Source: Prochlorococcus sp. AG-402-K21 (GTDB lineage: Bacteria; Cyanobacteriota; Cyanobacteriia; PCC-6307; Cyanobiaceae). From it: a DNA stretch of 64,000 nt. A program made the position numbers and the translations under genes. The notes below the pieces were generated by a model. That model was not told the DNA's origin. It saw only the letters and a program-made list of their open reading frames with translations, and did no database searches. The stretch is from the NCBI GenBank assembly GCA_003216775.1, contig QCII01000005.1, positions 90,427-154,426 of the forward strand, written 5' to 3'. Below are positions 16,051-25,693 of the stretch, in pieces (the first letter of the stretch is position 1; each line of letters opens with the position of its first letter).

Positions 16051-17958
16051 ATGGGTAAGGTTGTAGGAATCGATTTAGGAACAACTAATAGTTGTGTCGC
16101 TGTAATGGAAGGTGGTAAACCCACTGTAATAGCAAATGCTGAGGGTTTCAGAACTACTCCATCAGTTGTTGCATATACAAAAAATCAAGATCAGCTTGTT
16201 GGGCAAATTGCAAAAAGACAAGCTGTTATGAATCCTGAAAATACTTTTTATTCTGCAAAGCGATTTGTTGGCAGAAGGGTTGATGAGGTTAATGAAGAAT
16301 CTAAAGAAGTTAGTTATTCTGTTGAAAAATCTGGTTCTAGTGTCAAATTAAAGTGCCCTATTTTGGAAAAGCAGTTTTCTCCTGAAGAGGTAAGCTCTCA
16401 AGTTTTAAGAAAATTAGCAGACGATGCAGGTAAATATCTTGGTGAAAAAGTTTCACAGGCTGTAATCACAGTTCCAGCTTACTTTAATGATTCTCAAAGA
16501 CAGGCTACAAAAGATGCAGGAAAGATTGCAGGCTTAGAAGTACTTAGAATTGTCAACGAGCCAACTGCTGCAGCATTAGCTTATGGTTTGGATAAAGAAA
16601 ATGAAAAAATTCTTGTTTTTGATTTGGGTGGAGGAACATTTGATGTCTCGGTTATTGAAGCTGGTGATGGAGTAACTGAAGTTCTATCTACATCTGGAGA
16701 TACCCATCTTGGTGGTGATGATTTTGATAGGTGTATCGTAGATTTTTTGGCTAATACTTTTAAATCAAATGAGGGAATCGACCTAAGACAAGATAAGCAA
16801 GCTTTACAAAGACTTACTGAAGCAGCAGAAAAAGCAAAAATTGAGCTTTCAAATGCTACGCAAAGTGAAATAAATTTGCCATTTATTACGGCCACCCCAG
16901 AAGGTCCAAAACATTTAGATTTAAACCTAACTAGAGCAAAGTTTGAGGAATTAGCCGCTTCTTTAATTGACAGGTGTAAGACTCCAGTTGAGAGAGCTAT
17001 AAGTGACGCAAAAATTTCTACTAGTGAAATTGATGAGGTTGTAATGGTGGGCGGCTCATCAAGAATACCTGCTGTTTTAGATTTAGTGAAAAAAATAATA
17101 GGTAAAGAGCCAAATCAAACTGTTAATCCTGATGAAGTAGTAGCTGTTGGAGCTGCTATTCAGGGGGGAGTTTTATCAGGAGAAGTTAAAGATATATTAT
17201 TGCTTGATGTTACTCCACTTTCTTTAGGTGTAGAGACTTTAGGGGGAGTGATGACAAAAATGATTAATCGTAATACTACAGTGCCTACAAAGAAATCTGA
17301 AACATATTCAACTGCAGTAGATGGTCAAACAAACGTAGAAATTCACGTATTGCAAGGTGAAAGAGAAATGGCTTCTGATAACAAAAGTTTAGGAACTTTT
17401 AGATTGGATGGTATACCTTCAGCTCCAAGAGGTGTGCCACAAATTGAAGTTACATTTGATATTGATGCAAACGGAATTCTTAGTGTTACAGCTAAAGATA
17501 AGGGAAGTGGTAAAGAACAAAGTATTTCCATCACTGGCGCTTCTACTTTATCTGATAATGAGGTAGATAAAATGGTAAAAGATGCTGAATCAAATGCATC
17601 TGCAGATAAAGAAAAAAGAGAAAAAATTGATTTAAAAAATCAAGCTGAAACACTTGTATATCAGACAGAAAAGCAACTTGGTGAATTGGGAGATAAAATT
17701 GATGATGCAGCAAAGTCTAAGGTTGAAGAAAAAAGTAATGCTTTAAAAGAAGCAACATCAAAAGAAGATTATGAAGCAATGAAAAAGCTTCTTGAAGAGC
17801 TACAACAAGAACTCTATGCAGTTGGCTCATCCGTTTATCAGCAACCCGGAAATCAGCCTCCTTCACCAGGCGCAGCAGGCCCTTCTGATCAGAGTGACTC
17901 AAATGATAAAGGTGGTGATGATGTAATTGATGCAGACTTTACTGAAACAAAAGATTAA
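16051..17958 (+). CDS. dnaK: Hsp70 chaperone DnaK
   Basis: Main ATP-dependent chaperone, working with DnaJ and GrpE. The 635-residue protein has the ATPase domain signatures [10 protein letters not shown] (6-15), [12 protein letters not shown] (about 195-206) and [13 protein letters not shown] (about 330-342). A substrate-binding domain begins near 385, and the Pro/Gly-rich tail ends [15 protein letters not shown], typical of the cyanobacterial DnaK2 type. An in-frame ATG at 16021 would add ten residues; ATG 16051 gives the canonical [13 protein letters not shown] start. The 3' end overlaps the convergent ThiO-like gene by 4 bp. No CIRCE inverted repeat was recognised upstream. Confidence 0.97.
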   Translation: MGKVVGIDLGTTNSCVAVMEGGKPTVIANAEGFRTTPSVVAYTKNQDQLVGQIAKRQAVMNPENTFYSAKRFVGRRVDEVNEESKEVSYSVEKSGSSVKLKCPILEKQFSPEEVSSQVLRKLADDAGKYLGEKVSQAVITVPAYFNDSQRQATKDAGKIAGLEVLRIVNEPTAAALAYGLDKENEKILVFDLGGGTFDVSVIEAGDGVTEVLSTSGDTHLGGDDFDRCIVDFLANTFKSNEGIDLRQDKQALQRLTEAAEKAKIELSNATQSEINLPFITATPEGPKHLDLNLTRAKFEELAASLIDRCKTPVERAISDAKISTSEIDEVVMVGGSSRIPAVLDLVKKIIGKEPNQTVNPDEVVAVGAAIQGGVLSGEVKDILLLDVTPLSLGVETLGGVMTKMINRNTTVPTKKSETYSTAVDGQTNVEIHVLQGEREMASDNKSLGTFRLDGIPSAPRGVPQIEVTFDIDANGILSVTAKDKGSGKEQSISITGASTLSDNEVDKMVKDAESNASADKEKREKIDLKNQAETLVYQTEKQLGELGDKIDDAAKSKVEEKSNALKEATSKEDYEAMKKLLEELQQELYAVGSSVYQQPGNQPPSPGAAGPSDQSDSNDKGGDDVIDADFTETKD

Positions 17959-19034
17959 GAAAAGTATTTTTCAACTTCTTTGGCAATCCATCGAGAGCAG
18001 GCTGGTGCAAGTAATATCCCATTTTTATAAAAACCTGAACATATAAATAACCCATCATCCAAATTTTTCATTATTGGTGAAGATTCTCCATCAGGTCTTG
18101 ATCTAATACCTAACCATTTTTTTAAGATTTGTCCTTTCATCAGCCAATTTGGTTTTTTATCAAGAAAATTTGTAAGTTTTTCAAAGATTTTATCTTCTGG
18201 ATTTGTACTATATTCGTCAGTTGAGCCAATAATAAGTTTATTTTTTGAAATTGGTATTATATTTTTTCCATTTATATTGAATTGTTTTGGAAGTGATAAT
18301 AAGTTAACTTCTGCATCATTTACTCCAATTTCCATAGCTTGACCAAGAACAGGTTTTAATTTGATTTGAGATATGCTGTCGATTAAATCAACTGCTTTTA
18401 GTGAATTACACAAAATGACTATGTCAGACTTGATTTCTGCATTGTTTGTTGTTTCAGATATCCATTGATTGTTTGATTTTTTAATTTTTATTATTTCTTC
18501 TTCTAAAAAATTTATTTTTTTATGTTTTAGATATTTATCTAATGTCTCAAGTAACGATTTAGCATTTATTCTTCCATCTTTAAAGGAAATCATTCCTTTG
18601 ATTTTTTTTGTTTCGAAGGCTTTAGTTATATTTTTAATAAAAATTGAGTTTTCTTCTAAAATTTTTAAATCTGGATCATTAATTTCATTTATGAACTGCT
18701 TTAATTTTTGAAACTTTTCTTCATTTGTTGTTAGTTGTATTAATGGCTTTTCAATATTTAATTCATCATTAAATTCTCTCAGGAAATTTATCCACTTTGG
18801 CCATAATTCAATGCTTTGCTTCCTAAGAGTCCAACTTCTTCCTCTCCTTTTTTGGTACATGTTACCCATTAGCAGGCCTAAAGCTGCATTACTACTATTT
18901 TTATCCTGAGCTGGATCTATTATGGTTACGCAAAAACCTAATTCTGATAATTCTAAGGCGTTAAATTTTCCAATAATTCCTGATCCAATAATAACTATGT
19001 GTGCTTTTTGAAAATTTTCTTTTATGCTTTTCAT
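17955..19034 (-). CDS. FAD-dependent D-amino acid oxidase family protein (ThiO-like)
   Basis: A 359-residue flavoprotein of the DAO fold. The N-terminal dinucleotide-binding loop is IGSGIIG (16-22), a second-strand FTIIDPAQ-like segment follows ([18 protein letters not shown]), and the C-terminus has the family [10 protein letters not shown] and [13 protein letters not shown] segments, the latter matching the FAD-contacting end of glycine oxidases. Glycine oxidase ThiO makes the iminoacetate used by ThiG for the thiamin thiazole ring; thiG is at 62972 in this window. Other DAO-family roles cannot be excluded. ATG start at 19034. It converges with dnaK (4-bp overlap) and diverges from purU across 48 bp. 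Confidence 0.75.
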   Translation of the reverse strand: MKSIKENFQKAHIVIIGSGIIGKFNALELSELGFCVTIIDPAQDKNSSNAALGLLMGNMYQKRRGRSWTLRKQSIELWPKWINFLREFNDELNIEKPLIQLTTNEEKFQKLKQFINEINDPDLKILEENSIFIKNITKAFETKKIKGMISFKDGRINAKSLLETLDKYLKHKKINFLEEEIIKIKKSNNQWISETTNNAEIKSDIVILCNSLKAVDLIDSISQIKLKPVLGQAMEIGVNDAEVNLLSLPKQFNINGKNIIPISKNKLIIGSTDEYSTNPEDKIFEKLTNFLDKKPNWLMKGQILKKWLGIRSRPDGESSPIMKNLDDGLFICSGFYKNGILLAPACSRWIAKEVEKYFS

Positions 19035-19082
19035 TGATATATTGGATATAATTCTTTAATTGACCTAATAGTTAAAGACTTT

Positions 19083-19937
19083 TTGGAACATCCTTCAATT
19101 ATATTCAAAATTGTTTGTCCCGATCGTCCTGGCCTCGTAAGTTTACTTACAAGTTGGATTTCAAATTATGGCGGGAATATAAAGCATTCTGATCATCATA
19201 CAGATCAAGATGCAGGTTTGTTTCTTAGTCGAATTGAATGGAAAAATAAGAATGCATCTTTAAATAGAGAGGAAATTTATAAAGAATTTGAAAAAATTTC
19301 AGCTGAAGTCAATGGCAAATTTAATGTCAATTATTCTGATGAAATTCCAAATGTTGCTATTTTCGTGAGCAAACAAAATCATTGTTTGATTGATTTACTT
19401 TGGCGAGTAAGAAATGGTGAACTCAACATGAATGTGCCCATAATAATTTCAAATCATTCTGATCTTGAAAATATTGCAAATGACTTTAATGCAAAATTTG
19501 TCTATATTGATACCTGTAATATTGATAAATCTGATGTAGAAGATCAATTTTTAACTTTACTAAAAGAATATGAAATTGATCTTGTTGTATTAGCCAAATA
19601 TATGCAAATTCTGAGTGACTCTTTTCTAAAAAAGTTTTCTTCAATTATAAATATTCATCACTCTTTCTTACCTGCATTTAAGGGGGCCCAACCATATCAT
19701 CGAGCTTGGAAGAGAGGTGTTAAATTAATTGGTGCTACAGCACACTATGTAACTGAAGATCTTGATGAAGGCCCGATAATAGAACAATGTACAGTTAATG
19801 TGAGTCATAGGGACGAAGTTGACGATTTGATTAGAAAAGGAAGAGATATTGAAAGAATAGCCCTAGCAAGAGCGGTTAGATTACATCTAAATCATCAAGT
19901 ATTTGTTTATAACAGCAAAACTGCTGTTTTTGATTGA
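19083..19937 (+). CDS. purU: Formyltetrahydrofolate deformylase
   Basis: Hydrolyses 10-formyl-THF to THF and formate, balancing one-carbon pools. The N-terminal ACT domain (residues 1-80, FKIVCPDRPGLVSLLTSWI) senses regulatory ligands. The C-terminal formyltransferase fold has the catalytic set IHHSFLPAFKGAQPYHRA near 193 and GATAHYVTEDLDEGPII after it, with the conserved Asn replaced by the PurU-type INIHHS arrangement. The only start in place is TTG at 19083, right before the conserved core. No ATG lies upstream in frame in the short divergent gap. The last codons form a hairpin followed by a T run, so transcription probably ends inside the gene's own 3' end. Confidence 0.94.
   Translation: MEHPSIIFKIVCPDRPGLVSLLTSWISNYGGNIKHSDHHTDQDAGLFLSRIEWKNKNASLNREEIYKEFEKISAEVNGKFNVNYSDEIPNVAIFVSKQNHCLIDLLWRVRNGELNMNVPIIISNHSDLENIANDFNAKFVYIDTCNIDKSDVEDQFLTLLKEYEIDLVVLAKYMQILSDSFLKKFSSIINIHHSFLPAFKGAQPYHRAWKRGVKLIGATAHYVTEDLDEGPIIEQCTVNVSHRDEVDDLIRKGRDIERIALARAVRLHLNHQVFVYNSKTAVFD
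19911..19931 (+). terminator. Rho-independent terminator within the purU 3' end
   Basis: Inverted repeat AACAGC (19911-19916) and GCTGTT (19923-19928) with a 6-base loop, running into five Ts (19927-19931). It falls within the last eight codons of purU, before a convergent gene that begins its 3' end ten bases after the purU stop codon. Confidence 0.6.
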
Positions 19938-19947
19938 AAATAATTTC

Positions 19948-21306
19948 TTAGTCTTCTAATTCTATTTGTATTTGTCTTTCATAAATTGATTCTTCATTAA
20001 AAGCTCTTGCTATCAAGAAACTCGCAATGCAGCTTATTAAAACAGGTTTCATTATTAATAAATTTTTTGTTAAAGCAAAAGCTAAAAACATAGCTGTTAT
20101 TGGTGTTCTCGAACATCCTGCTACGAAAGCTCCCATTCCGGCAAAAATATATGTACTAGGTGCATGTCCTGTTGCAATTTCTACCCAGCCCCCCATTATT
20201 AGTCCTATTGCTCCTCCTAAAGTAAGCATTGGATAGAACAATCCTCCAGGAGCTCCTGATGCTGCAGCTAAACCTGTCGTGATAAATAACACTAAAACTG
20301 CTAACAAAGCAATTCCAATACTTGTATTTTGCTCAGCTATTATTTTCTGTAATTGATCTAAATTATGAAATGTACTGGGCAATAATGAATAGATACTTCC
20401 TAAAATAAATCCACAGATACTCATTTTTAAAACAAATTTATTTTTATACCACTTTTTCCCTAGATTTTGCATTAGCAAAACATATCTGCTGTATAACTCT
20501 GCAAATATTCCAATAATTATCCCAAGTAAAACTAGGTAAATAAAATCTATGGGTAAGAAAAAAACTGATGGATCATATTCTTTTTGAATCAAAAATCCGA
20601 GGTTAAAATCAAATCCTCCTGCTTTAGGATCTAAACCTAAGGCTTGAATAATATCAGCAGAAGAATCTGCGATGAAAGTTGTAATTACCACTAATAGCAA
20701 AATTACTGGTCTAGCAGAGTTTAATAGTTCTTCTATTGCATAAACAAACCCTCCCAATGGAGCGCTAAAAACTGCAGCTATTCCAGCACCACCACCTGCT
20801 GCTACTATTACTCTTCTGAAGGCTGTAGGAGCTTTGAGCCATTTGGCCATTTGCCAAGCAACTGATCCTCCCATTTGAACCGATGGACCCTCTGGGCCTA
20901 AAGGGAATCCACTACCAATAGCGATAATTCCTGATATGAGCTTTACCAAACCTACTTTTATATTCATTGGTACTTTTTTATGCCTTAAAAAACCCATGAT
21001 TTGACTCACACCAGAACCTTTTGCAGCGGGCGCAATATTTTTGATTAAATAACCCGCTATGAATCCTCCTATAGCTCCAAAAATCGGTAATACTGCAATC
21101 GATGGGAATTGGTCTAATAGTGCTAATCTCCAATTATTAATAAAGTAGATTCCAGTTTTAAAAAATATGCTTGTAATTGAAGCTCCTAAACCTGTTAATA
21201 ATAGTGAAAATGCAACAATAAGAGATTTTTGTCTTAATAATTTTTTGATGCTATGAGAAGAATTATTACCGGTTTTTTGAATATTTTGTTTTAATGGGTT
21301 TGACAT
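19948..21306 (-). CDS. CLC family chloride channel or transporter
   Basis: A 452-residue membrane protein of the CLC family with about ten or more hydrophobic helices. The selectivity motifs are present: GSGFP, GPEGPSVQMG near residue 135 (the Glu of GxEGP is the external gate), GFVYAIEEL with the paired glutamates that include the proton-path Glu position, and GAPGGLFYP near the C-terminal half. The intact gating glutamate and EE pair favour a proton-coupled antiporter over a passive channel, by analogy with ClcA. ATG start at 21306. It follows acnB on the same strand, nine bases after the acnB stop, and converges with purU. The transported anion is inferred from the family only. Confidence 0.92.
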   Translation of the reverse strand: MSNPLKQNIQKTGNNSSHSIKKLLRQKSLIVAFSLLLTGLGASITSIFFKTGIYFINNWRLALLDQFPSIAVLPIFGAIGGFIAGYLIKNIAPAAKGSGVSQIMGFLRHKKVPMNIKVGLVKLISGIIAIGSGFPLGPEGPSVQMGGSVAWQMAKWLKAPTAFRRVIVAAGGGAGIAAVFSAPLGGFVYAIEELLNSARPVILLLVVITTFIADSSADIIQALGLDPKAGGFDFNLGFLIQKEYDPSVFFLPIDFIYLVLLGIIIGIFAELYSRYVLLMQNLGKKWYKNKFVLKMSICGFILGSIYSLLPSTFHNLDQLQKIIAEQNTSIGIALLAVLVLFITTGLAAASGAPGGLFYPMLTLGGAIGLIMGGWVEIATGHAPSTYIFAGMGAFVAGCSRTPITAMFLAFALTKNLLIMKPVLISCIASFLIARAFNEESIYERQIQIELED

Positions 21307-21315
21307 AATCCATGA

Positions 21316-23889
21316 TCATTTTGACAAACTGAAATTGTTTATTTCATCAAATTGAAGATAACGATAAAGTTCATCTGAATATGGATTAATTTTGTTTTTA
21401 GTAATATCCTGATATTCTTCTAGTTCAGGGATTTTTCCAAGAAGTGCGCAAACTGCAGCTAATTCGGCACTGCCTAAAAATACTTGTGCATTTTTTCCAA
21501 GTCTATTGTCAAAATTTCTTGTACTAGTAGAAAATACTACAGATCCTTCATCTACTCTGGCTTGATTTCCCATACATAAAGAACAGCCTGGCAACTCTAA
21601 TCTTGCACCACAATTTTCAAATATTTTATAATAACCTTCAGCTTTTAGAGTTTCTTCATCCATTTTTGTAGGTGGACAAATCCATAATTTAGCTTTTAAA
21701 TTTTGTACACCTTCAAGAACTTTGGCAGCTGCTCTGTAATGACCAATATTTGTCATGCAAGAACCTATAAAAACCTCGTCAATATTTGTATTGGCTACAT
21801 CTGATATCTCCTTTACGTTATCTGGATCGTTAGGGCAAGCAACAATGGGTTGTGTTACTTGTGCTAAATCAATCTCAATAATTTCTTCATACTGAGCGTT
21901 TTTGTCTGGTTGAATTAATGAGGGTTTTTCTAACCAATTTTTCATATCATTAATTCTTCTTGAAATCGATTTTGAGTCTTCATAATTGCTCTCGATCATT
22001 TTTTCTAGTAAGCAAATATTGCTTCTTAAGTATTCTTGAACAGTTTCTTGGGATAAAAGTATTGTGCTACCGGCGCATGAGCGTTCTGCAGTAGCGTCCG
22101 TGAGTTCAAACGCTTGTTCAAGTTTTAGGTTAGGCAATCCCTCAATTTCCATAATTTTTCCGTTAAAAATATTTTTCTTATTTGCTTTCTCAACAGTTAA
22201 GAGTCCTTTTTTAATTGCGAAGAAAGGGATTGCATTTACTAAATCTCTTAAAGTAATTCCTGGTAATAATTTTCCTTTAAATCTGACGAGTACAGATTCC
22301 GGCATGTTCAATGGCATTGATCCTATTGCAGCGGCAAAGGCAACAATGCCCGATCCTCCAGGAAATGAAATGCCAAGAGGGAATCTTGTATGACTATCTC
22401 CACCTGTGCCGACAGTATCAGGGAGAAGCATTCTGTTAAGCCAGCTATGAATTATGCCGTCTCCAGGTTTAAGAGCTACACCACCTCTTTGAGATATAAA
22501 ATCAGGTAATTCTTTATGAGTAGTTAGATCTACTGGCTTGGGATATGCAGCTGTATGACAAAAACTTTGCATAACTAAATCTGCGGTGAATCCTAAACAA
22601 GCTAGTTCTTTTAGTTCGTCTCTAGTCATTGGCCCAGTAGTGTCTTGACTGCCAACTGTTGTCATAATTGGTTCACAGGTCGTTCCTGGCTTAACTCCAT
22701 CAAGACCGCATGCTTTTCCTACTATTTTTTGAGCTTGAGTAAAGCCAAAATTACTTTCAGATGGATTTTGTGGACGGATAAATATTTCACTCGGTTGATA
22801 ATCTAATTTGTTTCTAATTTTGTCTGTCAGAGATCTTCCAATCATAAGATTTATTCTGCCGCCAGCTTGAATTTCATCAGTAAGAGTTGATGGATATAAG
22901 TCGAATTTGCTTATTAATTCTTCAGTATTTGAATTTTTGTCTATTTTTTTAATAATGCCTTTATAAGGATATATTTTGATAATATCTCCTGTTTTCATAT
23001 GAGATACGTCAGCCTCTATAGGTAAAGCTCCTGAATCTTGTGCAGTATTGAAGAAAATAGGGGCTATTTTGCTACCAATTATTATTCCACCTGTTTTTTT
23101 GTTTGGAATAAAAGGGATATCCTCGCCTATATGCCAAATTAGTGAATTAATAGCTGATTTTCTAGAACTCCCTGTCCCAACAACATCTCCAACATAAGCT
23201 ATTGGTAAATTTTGCTTTTTTAAATCATCTAAAATCTCTAGTCCGTCTGGTTTTTTGAATTCCAACATAGCCAATGCATGCATTGGTATATCTGGGCGTG
23301 TTGTTGCATGTACAGCCGGAGATAAATCGTCTGTGTTTGTCTCCCCATCAACTTTAAATACTAAACAAGTAATCTCTTTTTCAAGTACTTTTTTATTTGT
23401 GAACCATTCTGCATTTGCCCAACTATTTACTATTTCTTTTGCATAAATATTATTTTGAGATAATTCATAAATTTCATTAGATGAATCGTAAACAAGAATA
23501 ATATTTTTTAAAACTTCTGCTGCTTTTTGAGCTAGTACACTATTTTCTCCTTTAAGTATTTCAACTAGTGAATTTACATTATATCCGCCTATCATCGTTC
23601 CTAGTATTTCAATTGCTTTTTCAGGGTTTATTGATGTGCAATATTTTTCGGAATTAATAATAGCTGTAAGCCAGCTTGCTTTCACATAAGCAGCCTCATC
23701 AACTCCTGGTGGGACTCTATTAATTAATAAATCAAGTAAATATGATGTATCGTAATTACTATCTTGTTCCAATAATTTTGTAACACAATTTGTTTGCTCA
23801 GAATTTAAAGGTAAAGGAGGTATTCCTTTGGCAGCTCTTTCAGCTACGTGATCTGTATAATCTTTTAGCAATGTTTCCAAATTCTTCAT
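21316..23889 (-). CDS. acnB: Bifunctional aconitate hydratase 2/2-methylisocitrate dehydratase
   Basis: 4Fe-4S enzyme interconverting citrate and isocitrate. The 857-residue length and the HEAT-like N-terminal domain (residues 1-160) identify the AcnB type. Family segments include KVDGETNTDDLSPA, GTGSSRKSAINSL, DTTGPMTRDE and FPGGSGIVAFAAA. The cluster ligands are seen as GSCMTNIG near 709 and LPGCSLCMGN near 770. ATG start at 23889. It diverges from the DAHP synthase gene across 97 bp and precedes the CLC gene by nine bases. In picocyanobacteria it feeds 2-oxoglutarate synthesis for nitrogen assimilation. Confidence 0.97.
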   Translation of the reverse strand: MKNLETLLKDYTDHVAERAAKGIPPLPLNSEQTNCVTKLLEQDSNYDTSYLLDLLINRVPPGVDEAAYVKASWLTAIINSEKYCTSINPEKAIEILGTMIGGYNVNSLVEILKGENSVLAQKAAEVLKNIILVYDSSNEIYELSQNNIYAKEIVNSWANAEWFTNKKVLEKEITCLVFKVDGETNTDDLSPAVHATTRPDIPMHALAMLEFKKPDGLEILDDLKKQNLPIAYVGDVVGTGSSRKSAINSLIWHIGEDIPFIPNKKTGGIIIGSKIAPIFFNTAQDSGALPIEADVSHMKTGDIIKIYPYKGIIKKIDKNSNTEELISKFDLYPSTLTDEIQAGGRINLMIGRSLTDKIRNKLDYQPSEIFIRPQNPSESNFGFTQAQKIVGKACGLDGVKPGTTCEPIMTTVGSQDTTGPMTRDELKELACLGFTADLVMQSFCHTAAYPKPVDLTTHKELPDFISQRGGVALKPGDGIIHSWLNRMLLPDTVGTGGDSHTRFPLGISFPGGSGIVAFAAAIGSMPLNMPESVLVRFKGKLLPGITLRDLVNAIPFFAIKKGLLTVEKANKKNIFNGKIMEIEGLPNLKLEQAFELTDATAERSCAGSTILLSQETVQEYLRSNICLLEKMIESNYEDSKSISRRINDMKNWLEKPSLIQPDKNAQYEEIIEIDLAQVTQPIVACPNDPDNVKEISDVANTNIDEVFIGSCMTNIGHYRAAAKVLEGVQNLKAKLWICPPTKMDEETLKAEGYYKIFENCGARLELPGCSLCMGNQARVDEGSVVFSTSTRNFDNRLGKNAQVFLGSAELAAVCALLGKIPELEEYQDITKNKINPYSDELYRYLQFDEINNFSLSK

Positions 23890-23986
23890 TAGTAAGGTTT
23901 AATGCCTAATCTATTGTTATTTTTAATATTGAAAAGGAGAGTATTCATAAATGCTTTTTTAAATATTCAAACTTCTTAATTAAACA

Positions 23987-25054
23987 ATGAATACAACATC
24001 AAATAATTCAGCTTTAGAAAAGACATCAGATTTACATGTTGTTGAAACACGGCCATTAATACCTCCAAGCAGATTACATAATGATATACCTTTAGATCAC
24101 ACCTCAGCTAATACAGTATCTAAAACAAGAAGATCGATACAAAATATATTGCATCGTAATGATCAAAAGCTTTTAGTGATTGTTGGTCCATGTTCAATTC
24201 ATGATTTAGAGGCTGCAAAGGAATATTCAAAATATATTCAAAACTTTCGAGAAATTTATAAAGAAAAATTAGAAATAATCATGAGAGTATATTTTGAGAA
24301 ACCTAGAACAACTATTGGGTGGAAGGGACTTATAAATGATCCTCATTTGGATGACTCTTATGATATTAATACTGGTTTAAGAAGGGCAAGAAGTTTGCTT
24401 TCACATTTAGCTTCACGTGGAATACCTTCGGCCACAGAATTACTAGATCCAATTGTTCCTCAATATATTGCTGATTTGATAAGTTGGACAGCTATAGGTG
24501 CTAGGACTACTGAAAGTCAAACGCATAGGGAAATGGCATCAGGATTATCAATGCCCATAGGCTTTAAAAATGGAACAGATGGTTCTTTTAATACTGCAAT
24601 AAATGCAATGCAGTCAGCTTCTAAATCCCATCATTTCTTAGGCGTCAATGCTAATGGAATGGCTTCCATTGTTAATACTACAGGAAATCCAGATGGTCAT
24701 ATAGTGTTAAGAGGTGGCTCAAAAGGCCCAAATTTTGAAAGTCAATATGTCCAAAGAATTTCAGCTAAATTAAAGCAATTTAATCTTCCTCATAAAGTGA
24801 TGATTGATTGTAGTCATGGAAATTCCAATAAAGATTTTCGAAAACAGTCTGAAGTATTAAAAAACGTAGCTTCTCAAATTAGTAATGGCGAAAAAAATAT
24901 CTTAGGAGTTATGCTTGAAAGTCATTTAAAGGAAGGTAATCAAAAACTTTTAAAGAGAGAGGATCTTGAGTTTGGCAGAAGCATCACTGATGCATGCATA
25001 GATATAGAAACAACAAAAGAATTACTTGCTATTTTATACAGCTCAATTAATTAG
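23987..25054 (+). CDS. 3-deoxy-7-phosphoheptulonate synthase (DAHP synthase)
   Basis: First enzyme of the shikimate pathway, condensing phosphoenolpyruvate with erythrose-4-phosphate. The 355-residue protein belongs to the AroG/AroF/AroH class I family: RPLIPPS, VGPCSIHD near 65, VYFEKPRTTIGWKG near 100-113, GARTTESQTHRE near 178, and metal-binding MIDCSHGNS near 265. Which feedback-regulated isozyme it resembles cannot be decided by eye. ATG start at 23987 without a clear Shine-Dalgarno. A strong AGGAG (23935-23939) lies further upstream before a three-codon ATG-CTT-TTT-TAA frame. The 3' end overlaps the convergent phytol-kinase-like gene by 8 bp. Confidence 0.95.
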   Translation: MNTTSNNSALEKTSDLHVVETRPLIPPSRLHNDIPLDHTSANTVSKTRRSIQNILHRNDQKLLVIVGPCSIHDLEAAKEYSKYIQNFREIYKEKLEIIMRVYFEKPRTTIGWKGLINDPHLDDSYDINTGLRRARSLLSHLASRGIPSATELLDPIVPQYIADLISWTAIGARTTESQTHREMASGLSMPIGFKNGTDGSFNTAINAMQSASKSHHFLGVNANGMASIVNTTGNPDGHIVLRGGSKGPNFESQYVQRISAKLKQFNLPHKVMIDCSHGNSNKDFRKQSEVLKNVASQISNGEKNILGVMLESHLKEGNQKLLKREDLEFGRSITDACIDIETTKELLAILYSSIN

Positions 25055-25688
25055 TTACAAATATTTTAAAAAATAATGCTGATGAGATAGGAACAATGAA
25101 GTTATCTATTCCTAAAATACTAAATTGTTCAAGTACAGTGGCCAAAAAAGCTATCATAATAAAATTTAAATTAAAACTATTTTGTTGGGCATATCCTATT
25201 GAGCAGAGTATTATCAAGCTTGTAAAAAACATTGTCAAAGTACCAAACAATGATTTTTTTTGTTTAAAAATAATCCAATTCTTTGAGTGAAAGCTTTTGC
25301 CTATTAAACCAGCTAATCCATCCCCAAAAGTCATTATAAAAAATCCAGCGATTAAAGCATATGGATCTTTAACCCAGAAGAGCCATATTAAGACAAATAA
25401 ACTTAGACAATAAAATATTGTTCCATAACTTTTTCTTTCAATATCTTCAATTGTTGGAAATAATTTATAGTTGTAATTGATTAGAACCATTAATGAAATA
25501 AATCCTGTAAAAATTAGAGCAGAATTTTGATCAATTTTTAAAAATTGCGCAATCGGTATTAAAGGTCCTATTCCAATATGTATTATTTTTCTTACAATTT
25601 CTCTACTATCTTCATTAAATTTTTTAAAAACTATTGATATAAAAAAAATTGAAAATAAATATAATAAAATTATCGCAAATTTTATCAA
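25047..25688 (-). CDS. Phytol/dolichol kinase-like membrane protein
   Basis: A 213-residue protein with about six to seven hydrophobic segments. The family motifs REIVRKIIHIGIG (about 31-43) and FGDGLAGLIGKSF (about 120-132), then KSLFGTLTMFF, are those of CTP-dependent polyprenol kinases such as plant VTE5 and cyanobacterial phytol kinases. In phototrophs these salvage phytol from chlorophyll breakdown for tocopherol and phylloquinone. The start is TTG at 25688, five bases after the sigma factor stop codon, with no ATG until well inside the protein, so co-transcription with the sigma factor gene is likely. It overlaps the DAHP synthase 3' end by 8 bp. The substrate is inferred. Confidence 0.82.
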   Translation of the reverse strand: MIKFAIILLYLFSIFFISIVFKKFNEDSREIVRKIIHIGIGPLIPIAQFLKIDQNSALIFTGFISLMVLINYNYKLFPTIEDIERKSYGTIFYCLSLFVLIWLFWVKDPYALIAGFFIMTFGDGLAGLIGKSFHSKNWIIFKQKKSLFGTLTMFFTSLIILCSIGYAQQNSFNLNFIMIAFLATVLEQFSILGIDNFIVPISSALFFKIFVTN

Positions 25689-25693
25689 TTTGA

